Positions 56,077 through 64,000 of a DNA stretch of 64,000 nucleotides are shown here, one piece after another. Within the stretch, counting starts at the first letter, position 1; each line of letters starts with the position of its first letter. The position numbers and the translations under genes were made by a program. This stretch comes from Bubalus kerabau (lineage: Eukaryota > Chordata > Mammalia > Artiodactyla > Bovidae), in the NCBI RefSeq assembly GCF_029407905.1, contig NC_073627.1, positions 159,841,697 to 159,905,696 on the forward strand. Reading direction: 5' to 3'. The notes under the pieces were generated by a model. That model did not search any database. It saw nothing but the letters and a program-made list of their open reading frames with translations, and was not told where the DNA came from.

Positions 56077-56098
56077 AATATGCCGGCTCCCAGCACCT

Positions 56099-56118
56099 TT
56101 TTTTTTTTTTTTTTTTTT
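56099..56118. repeat. T-run at the LTR edge
   Basis: About twenty T residues overlapping the right TSD. The left flank has only five, so the run grew or existed before integration. Confidence 0.9.
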
Positions 56119-57929
56119 CCTTTAACTCTCAGGGTTCTTGGCTCTTTATGATGTCACCACTCATCATCACTAATTTGAACTCACAATGCTTAAGTCCTGG
56201 AAAATCATAGGTGGGGGAAATGTCTGTACCAAGATTGTAAGTCCTCTTGTCAAATTTTATCTTTTAAAGTAACTGAAATGCTCTAGTTAACTTTACATTT
56301 ATTCTCTTCAGTGTAAAGAGATGTTTGCTATATTATTTTATTCCAGTGACAGAGAGCATGTGTTTAGTAGACACTTATGTTCTCAAGCAGCATCATAAAT
56401 TGTTTTGATCCAAGACTTAACTAGTTCATTCACTCAAGTAATATATATATATGACAATGGATAATTCTTTTTCAATGTGATTCTTCATTTTTTATTATAT
56501 TGTATTTTGGATCATATAAAATGAAAGAATACATGATTGATATTCAGAGAACTATCATCTCCTTAGAGGCCATTTGGAAATTTATGGGAACATATTCTTT
56601 GTCACAGTGACTAAGGAATGTTACTGAAATTTAGGGGACATAGGTCAAGGGTGCGAAAACTTTGGCAGTAAGTGGCACAGCCCAACATAAAGAACAATTA
56701 AACACTAAATGTATTTCCTTGAGAAATATTGAGTGTGCAAAAGTACTTTGCAATTAGAAGCAGATTATCCAGACCTAGGATGATAATAGCATGCTTATCC
56801 TTAAATTATCTTGTGTTAAAATGAGCTAGAAAAATAAAACTTTTCAATTATTTAAAGCTTTTTCTTTTTTACTGTGAAGACATGGAACACAGGCAAAGGC
56901 ATGTAACTCTGAAATATAAAGGAAAGTGCAATTGGGTTTTCTTTGGACACTACTGTTAAAGGAAAGATAAAACACAAATCTTGAAAATAAAACAGGCTTC
57001 TCTGTGCCTACCTCTTTATAATACAATCACTACTTTAAAGGAAAATCTTTGGCAAAATGTTTATAATTGTAATGACTGCTTTTTAGATGTTGGGTGACTT
57101 GCTGACTATTTCACAGTAATCTCTGCTCAGGTATACAGCATGACAGAATAACATTATATTGTAATTTCTTTAAAATGTTTCAGTGCAATAAAATACTTAT
57201 GTTATTATTATCATGAGCATTGTGTAGCTTTCAAAGAATTTCACCATAATGGTTAAAAACTTTATTTTTGGTTTTAGTAATATTTTTATAATGTTGGTTT
57301 CTACTGTAATCCCCAAACACTTGTGCTATTATAGAATAAAAGTATGGTTCAATTCATAATCAAATAGCTTCATTTTTGGCCAATGACATACAAAAATCCT
57401 TAATAAAATTATCATATACCTTCTGTCTCAAGTGGCAAGTTCTCATTCTCATTTTGAAATGCAGAAAATAAATTTCTACTTTGTCGTTCCTTTGAATTTG
57501 TCTGGCAATGATAGGAACTTAATATTAGGCTTACATTTCTGTTCCATGACTACCAGCTTTGTCCCTGATAAATAAAATTCTCCTCATTGAGCTCACTATG
57601 CCTTCCTCCCATTTATTCTTCTTTAGTATCTTTATTCATCCGAACCTGAAGAGTTTTACCTCATCTTGCTTTCGCCTCTAATGCAGGTTTTGTCAGTCAA
57701 CTCTACCCTTCCATTACTAATTTTAAGTCTATATAGGACATATGAAGGAAGTGGAGAGGTTTTCCCCAAAATTTGGCATTACATATGGTATCTAAAAATC
57801 TGAACTTCAAAAACTTCCAGCGTTAGCTTCCACATCTCATATCCATTGTGCATTTTATCTTTCTCTTCTATACATTGCATTAATAAGTTCTTTCTTACTC
57901 TCTTGGCCTAGAGATTCACCTTGATATAT
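56119..57929. other. 1.8 kb of AT-rich unique sequence
   Basis: No gene or interspersed repeat recognised. The 60-codon minus-strand frame at 57026-56844 shows no domain. Confidence 0.5.
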
Positions 57930-58200
57930 AGAACAGGGTTTACCAACCTTGGTACAGTTGACATTTTAGGAGGGATAACTCTTTTTTTGGAGTTGCAGAT
58001 GGGGTAGGGGGGTGCAGGGAGGACTGGAAGTCCTGTGTATTGTAAGATGTGTAGCAGTATTCTTACCCACTAGATGTCAGTATCAGCAAGTGTGTGTGTG
58101 TGCGCGCGTGTGCGCGCGTGTGCGCGCGCACTAAGAGCCATCCCTCACCAAGAAAATCCCATGTGGCTCTTGACATTTGCCCTTATTTAGAGACACCTCT
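57930..58200. mobile_element. hAT-type non-autonomous DNA transposon (MER family)
   Basis: 'ggtttaccaaccttggtaca', 'ttgacattttaggaggga', 'tattgtaagatgtgtagcag', 'cccactagatgtcagtat' and the 'cttgacatttgccctt' end follow the 'ggttctcaaccttggcactattgacatttt' hAT-type family. A purine-pyrimidine microsatellite lies inside. Confidence 0.7.
58090..58131. repeat. (GT)n(GC)n microsatellite, 42 bp alternating purine-pyrimidine
   Basis: Strict purine-pyrimidine alternation with three GC-rich blocks ('gcgcgcg') separated by GTGT. This is strong Z-DNA-forming sequence by composition. Confidence 0.95.
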
Positions 58201-58449
58201 GCAAATACAAGATTGACTCAGGCCCCTGCCAGTCCCGGGAAAACTTTTTGCTAAGTCTTCTGTGCCCTTATTTACTATGCAATTGATACAGAACCCCAAA
58301 ATCCAAAACCTGTTGACTGGATATATTGGGATATTCACACATAAAGGCTGTCTATGGGCATTTCAAATGGAACTGCAGGCACCAAGATATGGAAGCAATG
58401 TAAATATCCATCAACAGATGAATGGATAAAGATGATATATATGCCACAT

Positions 58450-58655
58450 TTCTGTCACATATGATTTTTTGTGACCCAGTGGACTATAGCCTGCCAGGCT
58501 CCTCTGTCCCTGAAATTTTCTAGGCAAGAATACTGGAGTGGGTTGCTATTTCCTACTCCAAGGGATCTTCCTGATCCAGAGATCAAACCTGTGTCGCTTG
58601 TGTCTCCTCAATTGGCAGGCAGATTCTTTACCACTGTCGTGGTACTTGGTAAGCC
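58450..58655 (-). mobile_element. Bov-tA SINE, diverged
   Basis: Reverse-strand unit from 'tgtgacccagtggactatag' to 'ttctttaccactgtcgtgg' inside the L1. Confidence 0.88.
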
Positions 58656-58689
58656 ACTATATATATATGTACATATTATTATACATAAG

Positions 58690-58805
58690 GAGAAGGAAAT
58701 GGTGAAGAACTCCAGTGTTCTTGCCTGGAGAATCCCACAGACAGGGGAGCCTGGTGGACTATAGTCCATGGGCTGCAAAGAATCAGACACAACTGAGCAC
58801 ATGTC
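58690..58805 (+). mobile_element. Bov-A SINE fragment
   Basis: Plus-strand body and tail ('agaaggaaatggtgaagaac', 'cttgcctggagaatcccac', 'gacacaactgagcacatg'), in inverted orientation to its neighbour. Confidence 0.88.
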
Positions 58806-58850
58806 TGACTCGTGCTCATTTATATATTTATGTATATACACACATATATG

Positions 58851-58876
58851 TATTTCATATATATATATATGAAATA
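58851..58876. repeat. 26-bp perfect palindrome
   Basis: 'tatttcatatata' is followed directly by its exact reverse complement 'tatatatgaaata'. Confidence 0.95.
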
Positions 58877-59279
58877 GAATATGGCTCAGCCATAAAAAAG
58901 GAATGAAATTGTGCTACTCTAACAAAATAGATGGACTTGAAGAATGTTTTATTAAGTAAAATAAGTTAAAGAAAGAAAAATACTGCATGATATCACACAT
59001 AGAACCTAAAAAAAATAAAACAAACTAGTGAATATAACAAACAAGAAACAGAAATACAGAAGATAAACCTGTGGCTACCAGTGGGGACAGGGAAGTGAGG
59101 AGGGGCAATAAAGAGGGAGGCAATAAGAGTTGCACGAACTAGTATAAATAAGCTACAATGATATACTGTAAAATATAGTGAATATAGCCAATATTTTATA
59201 ATAAGTGTAAATGGAAATGGAATATAACCTTTAAAATTGTACATCTACTATAACATAAAAAGACTTCAATAAAATGAAA

Positions 59280-59780
59280 TTGGAGGCAATATCCCATTAT
59301 TGAGAGTCCTTACCCTATGAATTTATTATTCATTTTTATAATTATTTCCAAACAGAGATACTATTAAAGGAAAAAGTAAAAGCAGGTGTATTTTGTTCTT
59401 ATATTAAGTTTCCAGACCAAAACTAAATCCTACAAACTTGGTTGAATGTGTAACCCTTTAATAAAGTACAATTTCCAGTGGTAATATAAAAACAGAGTTT
59501 TCTCTTAACATATGATCTCTTCATATCTCCTAGTTTGGGATCTCAACCTTTTATTCAGGAAAATCTAAAGCTAGCTTCCCTTTGTTAAGTCCTGAACATA
59601 TTATATTCCCTAATGCTGACAATGTCTATCTTCTTCACATAAAAAAGCTTCACAGATACTCAAACTTTTTTCTAACAATTAGATATGTGGATTGGAAGTA
59701 AAGATCAATTTGTGGCTTCTGTGTTCCATTTAATCTTAGTTAAGATGAAGTATTAGTTACTCTGTATGTATGTATAATAC
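59280..59780. other. Unique sequence
   Basis: No gene or repeat recognised. Confidence 0.5.
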
Positions 59781-59782
59781 AT

Positions 59783-59812
59783 CGTGTGTGTGTGTGTGAG
59801 TGAGTGAGTGTG
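59783..59812. repeat. (GT)n/(GAGT)n microsatellite
   Basis: GT units followed by GAGT units directly upstream of a reverse-strand SINE. Confidence 0.9.
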
Positions 59813-59821
59813 CATACACGT

Positions 59822-60026
59822 GCACTAAGTTGCTTCAGTTGTATCCAACTCTTTGTGACCCTATGGAGGACTCTACCAGGCTTCTCTGTCCATGGGGATT
59901 CTCCAGGCAAGAATACTGGAGTGGGTTGCCATACTCTCCTCCAGGAGATCTTCCCTACCCTGAGATGGAACTTGCACCTCCCGCATTATAGGTGGATTGT
60001 TTACTGTCCGAGCAACCAGGGAAGCC
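59822..60026 (-). mobile_element. Bov-tA SINE
   Basis: Reverse-strand full-length copy from 'gcactaagttgcttcagttg' to 'gcaaccagggaagccc'. Just after it, 'caaagaccttaat' is repeated at 60027-60039 and 60051-60063. Confidence 0.93.
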
Positions 60027-60063
60027 CAAAGACCTTAATATATATATATTCAAAGACCTTAAT

Positions 60064-60599
60064 TCAAACACTAATCGTTTCACAAAATAACAGCCTTTTG
60101 ACTTAAATATCATGTTTCATCTTTGTAAAGTAATTAAATTAGACCATTTCCAAACTTTTGAGGGACCTCTTTAAAGAAGGATAGAAATAAATTTATAGTC
60201 ACATAAAAATGGTTTTTAAATAAAACCTATTAAAACATATACTGGCAGTTTGTGGTTGTTTTTTTTTTTTTTCATAAGAAACTTCAAAAATTAAATATGA
60301 ATACATCCTGGTCTAAACAAATTTCTTGACTGTTACAGAGAGGCAAGGAGAGAGATTCGATTACTAGCAGAACCAGACTTAGGGTAACTACTGAGTCCTA
60401 AAATAGTTAATTGATTTAACTGCTTATGATGTGTGTACATTTACATAGTGAGTGAGAACTATGATATTTGGATCATTGCTATTTTCAGGTCCTATAAATT
60501 CTCTTCAGTAAAAACAAAATTAAATGCATTGAATTGTCATTAACCCTAACCTAGCCAACCTTAAGAAACAGGAATTTCAACCATATCATTAAGTTACAT
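60064..60599. other. Unique sequence
   Basis: No gene recognised. A T-run lies near 60259-60271. Confidence 0.5.
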
Positions 60600-62640
60600 T
60601 TTGCCAGTTTATACTCAGTCCATTCCTCCCCTCTTCATAAATGGCTGCTAAGTTATCATTGAAAATCTTTCCTATTCCTGAAAATCATACAAATTAAATC
60701 ATAACATATATACACTTTAATTTTTGGCTTCTGGAATTTTTTTTTCTTTCAGTATAGCATTTTTTTGAATCATCCATGTTGCCATGTTGCATACACTAGT
60801 AATTCATTCCTCTACATTGCTGAGTAGTATTCCATTACATGGATATACTGTATTTAGTTTACCCATTCCCCAATTGATTGCTTTAGTTTTTGATTATTAT
60901 GGGGTACTTCAGTTTTGGGTTCTTATGAATAAAGCTGCTATAAATATTTTCCCCAAGTTTTTGGTAGAATTCTCTTGGGTAAGCTACTAGTGAAAATACT
61001 GAACCATAAAACATGTGTATGCTTAACTTTATTTTAAAATATCAAATTACATTCAAAATTGATAGTACTATTTGTATATCCATCATTGATGATGAACATG
61101 TCAGATGCTCTATATTGTAGCTGATGACTGGTGTCATTAATCCTTAAAACTTTAGTTATTCTAGTGGGTTGAAATGGTTCTTTTATTTTTAATCAGAGAA
61201 AAAGGTTCTTTTATTTCTAATCAGAGAAATATATATTTTTACATGTATAATTTTTTCCTTTTCATCTTTCATTTCCCAGAGGATTTATTTATTTATTTTT
61301 TGGTTTCTTTACATAGGTCCATATATTTCAATAAAATTGTTTTAAAATAATTTATTACAAGTTATATTCTATTGTTTCTTTAAATGTAAATTCTTTTATA
61401 ATTATAAATATATAATTAATTTATATAATTAGAGCTTATATGATCTTATTACATTCACTAAATATCTCTAAATAATTATATTTTAGCTGTCATTCAATAT
61501 AGTATTTACTCAATCTTGCGCTCTGTGAATAAAGACCATTTTGCTTCCTGTCCAGTCTTATGTTTTTAGTGCCTTATAGAACAAAACAGGGTCTAGGTTA
61601 CAATGCAGGAATGAAGTGAATATCCATAACTTGTTTACAGATTTTAGAGGAAAGACAGTCAATATTCCACCATTAATTTAATTTTAATAGTAAGTATGGT
61701 CTAGACTCATTTATCAATTTGAGGAAGATGTGTTCTGTTTTTTGTTTTCTCAGACTCTTTAATCATGAATGAATGTTACTTTTTTTCAAAACTTCTAAAT
61801 ATTTTGAGATGATCAAGAGGATTTTCTTATATTTTTTGAGGTAATTACATTGATTAATTCATATACCTTAAACTAACATATTTACATTCGAGAGAGTATA
61901 CCTCAATGATCATGATGTATTAGACTTTATGTATATTACATATTGTTCAGCAAGAATAAGAAATCGTTAAGGAATTTTGTCTGTAATAATGCATAGTATT
62001 AGTCTATAATATACATTTCTAGTAATGTTCTTGAGACATTTTGATGACTGTTCTTTATATCAGTCTCAAGAATGGGTATAAACCTTTGCTCCTTCTTGTT
62101 TCTGAAAAAATTGTGTAGAGTTAGTATTTTTGCCTTAAGTTTTAAATTTGATTTATCAATAAAATGCTATGAGCCTGGGCTTTGCTTTCTGGGAAGCTTT
62201 AAGATAATAGATGAAATTTATTTAATAGTTATTGGACTATTCACCATTTTATTTTTTCATTGAGTGTCAGTACTGGTAAACAATCCTGGAGAAGGGAACT
62301 CACTCCAGTATCCTTGCCTGGAAAATTTTATGGATAGAGGAGCCTGGTGGGCTATAGTCCATGGGGTCGCAAAGTGTTGGACATGGCTGAGAGACTAACA
62401 TACTTATTGGTAAATAAACAAATTTTACAAGGAGCTCATCTATTTCACATAAGTTGTTCAATTTACTGTAATAAAATTATTACTGATATAGCTCATTATC
62501 CTTAAAAATATATATAATTATAAAACCTTCATCTGTCCTGATACTGGTAATCTGTGTATTCTCTCTCTTTTTCTAATCAATCTTCTTAAAAGTCAATATA
62601 TTTTAATAACCTTTTCAAAAAGCAAACATTGGATTTTTAT
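60600..62640 (-). mobile_element. Old L1 (L1M type), heavily decayed
   Basis: 60690-61090 matches an old L1 3' region in reverse ('tgagtagtattccattacat', 'aaagctgctataaatattt'). 61780-62630 matches reverse ORF2 ('gagcctgggctttgctttct', 'ttaatagttattggactatt'). The stretch 61100-61780 is AT-rich and I cannot place it with confidence. Whether the pieces form one element is uncertain. Confidence 0.6.
62281..62404 (+). mobile_element. Bov-A SINE fragment with TSD
   Basis: Body and tail from 'caatcctggagaagggaact' to 'gctgagagactaacat'. The flanks 'tactggtaaa' (62271-62280) and 'tattggtaaa' (62405-62414) are a TSD with one mismatch. Confidence 0.92.
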
Positions 62641-62644
62641 ATTT

Positions 62645-64000
62645 GCTCTAATTTTTTAAAATTATCATTTTATATTGGAATATAGCTGATTTGCAGGTTT
62701 CAGGCGTACAACAAAGTAACTCAGTTATACATATACATGAACCAACTCTTTTTCAAATACTTTTCCCATTGAGGTTATTTCAGAATATTGATCAAGGTTT
62801 CTCGTGCTATAGTGTAGGTCCCTGTTTGTTATCTACTTTTAAATACAGTAGTATGTATATGGCAACCCAGGAACCCAATTTATTCATCCCCCTACTAAAG
62901 TGTGTTTTTAAGTCTGTGAGTTCCTTTCTGCTTTGTAAATAAGTTCATTTGTATCTTTTTATTAAGATTCCACATATAAGTAATTATGTTTATCATTATC
63001 TAACATACTTAATATGATAATATCCAGGTCCATCCATGTTGTTAACAAATGGCATTATTTCATTCTTTTTAATGACTAATATTCCATTGTATATGTGTAC
63101 CATATCTTTTTTATCCATTCCTTCATCAATTGACATTTAGGCTGCTTCCATGTCTTGCTTATTGTAAACAATGCTGCAATAAACAATGGGGTGCATGTAC
63201 ACTTCGAAACCATGTTTTCCTTCAGATATATGCCCTGGAGTGGGATTGTGGAATCATATGATAGCTTTATTTTTAGTTTGTTTCAGGAACCTTTATACTG
63301 TTCTCCATACTGGCTATACCAATTAACATTTCCACCAACAGTGTAGGTGGGTTCCTTTTTTGCCACATTCTCTCCAGCATTTATTGTTTGTAGACTTTTT
63401 GATGATGGCCATTCTGACTGCTATGAGGTGATCTCATTTGTAGTTATCACTTGCATTTATCTAATAATTAGTGAAGGTGAGTATCTTTCCACGTGTCTTT
63501 TGGACATTTCTATGTCTTCTTTAGATAAATGTCTATTTAGGTCTTCTGCTCACTTTTAGATTGGGTTATTCATTCTTTTGGCATTGAGCTGAGTGAGCTG
63601 TTTGTAAATTTTGGAGATTAATGGCTTCTTGGATGCATTGTTCGCAAATATTTTCTCCTATTCTGTAGATTTTCTTTTCTTTTTGTTTATGGTTTCTTTT
63701 GCTGTGAAAAATATTTGAGCATAATTAGGTCACATTTGTTTATTTTTATTTCCATTATTCTAGGAGATGGACCAAAAATATATTGCTGCAATTTATGTCA
63801 AAAAGCATTGTAATATACTGTGGACTTATGTTTTCTTCTAAGAGTTTTATAATATCCAGTCTCAGATTTAGGTCTTTAATCCATTCTGAGTTTGTTCATG
63901 TGTATGGTGTGATCAGATGTTTTAATTTCATTTTTTTACATGTAGCAGTCCAGTTCTCCCAGAATCATTTATTGAAAAGACTGTGTCTTCTCCATTGCAT
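62645..64000 (-). mobile_element. L1 LINE, running off the window end
   Basis: Reverse-strand L1: 3' UTR first ('ggaatatagctgatttgcag', 'caacaaagtaactcagttat'), then the ORF2 end ('ccattgtatatgtgtaccat', 'ccaccaacagtgtaggtggg', 'ctccagcatttattgtttg') and onward toward the RT. The ORF2 frames are broken. The 5' part lies beyond the window. Confidence 0.88.

Larger units (their letters stand above)
54819..56095 (-). mobile_element. Solo LTR of a class II endogenous retrovirus (BTLTR1-like)
   Basis: The 1277-bp unit starts TG and ends CA with imperfect terminal inverted repeats ('tgccggggtcc' against 'ggctcccagca'). The 6-bp repeat 'ccttttt'-type TSD is exact: CCTTTT at 54813-54818 and 56096-56101. 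Six bases is the size typical of betaretrovirus-like (ERVK/class II) integrases. Its GC-rich composition contrasts with the flanks. No gag, pol or env lies on either side, so recombination between two LTRs probably removed the provirus. Minus orientation is inferred from a TATA box and poly-A signal in the right order on that strand. The family name is from memory. Confidence 0.88.
58380..59275 (+). mobile_element. L1 3' end with nested SINEs
   Basis: 'aagatatggaagcaatgtaa' and 'catcaacagatgaatggat' (58383-58430) continue after two SINE pieces as 'gaatatggctcagccataaa' (58877 on), the 3' UTR ('ggctaccagtggggacagg', 'gtgaatatagccaatattt') and the end 'cttcaataaaatgaaattg'. Confidence 0.85.

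Noticed and set aside
54819..56095. A full provirus around the LTR
   Set aside because: No gag, pol or env sequence and no second LTR in the flanks; the TSD closes around the single LTR.

Overview
This window is non-coding nuclear DNA from a ruminant, almost certainly a bovid such as cattle, buffalo, yak, sheep or goat. The evidence is the repeat content: dozens of tRNA-headed Bov-tA and Bov-A2 SINEs, many BovB (RTE-clade) LINE copies, ruminant-type L1 elements with the L1_BT-style 3' UTR, and one class II endogenous retrovirus LTR. I found no intact host protein-coding gene, no tRNA or rRNA gene, no CRISPR array and nothing bacterial. The longer open frames come from broken LINE ORFs read on their true strand or from antisense readings of LINE and SINE sequence. 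Exons of an unknown long gene or lncRNA cannot be excluded by eye.

Layout. 0-5 kb: SINEs in AT-rich sequence, including a dimeric Bov-tA with one shared target-site duplication (TSD). 5-8.6 kb: mostly unique. 8.6-12 kb: BovB copies in both orientations and two SINEs. 12-18.9 kb: mostly unique, with a SINE, a BovB and short L1 pieces. 18.9-21.9 kb: an old L1 split by a BovB, then a deleted Tigger1 transposon, L1 scraps and an MLT1-like LTR. 22.9-24.4 kb: SINEs and a MER20-like hAT element. 24.5-28.65 kb: a 4.2-kb minus-strand L1 with a perfect 14-bp TSD. 29-36 kb: the densest nest, with a 2.5-kb BovB, an L1 ORF1 piece, a 5'-inverted BovB, and an L1 3' half interrupted by several SINEs and a 478-bp unclassified insert. 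36-43 kb: SINEs, a MIR, MLT1-like, Tigger-like and hAT elements, and an L1 5'-UTR remnant. 43.2-47.5 kb: a minus-strand L1 carrying almost all of ORF2 with few lesions. 47.8-52 kb: an L1 tail inside an older repeat, then a head-to-head BovB pair. 52.5-54.5 kb: a Bov-A2 and a 5'-inverted L1. 54.8-56.1 kb: a solo ERV class II LTR with a 6-bp TSD. 56-60 kb: mostly unique, with a hAT element and an L1 tail holding SINEs. 60.6-64 kb: old and younger L1 sequence, running off the window end.

No genes cooperate here. What can be read is insertion history: TSDs, nesting order, 5' inversions of the twin-priming type, and hairpins at insertion joints. The BovB and L1 copies encode reverse transcriptase, and L1 and BovB also an AP-type endonuclease, but every copy is truncated and interrupted. 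The SINEs are non-autonomous; by established knowledge Bov-tA and Bov-A2 share a 3' tail with BovB and are mobilised by its machinery. The least explained items are the 478-bp insert with a 109-bp tandem repeat at 33.5 kb and a BovB-like scrap in the end of the retroviral LTR at 56.03 kb. Family names come from pattern recognition of remembered consensus features, not from a database search.
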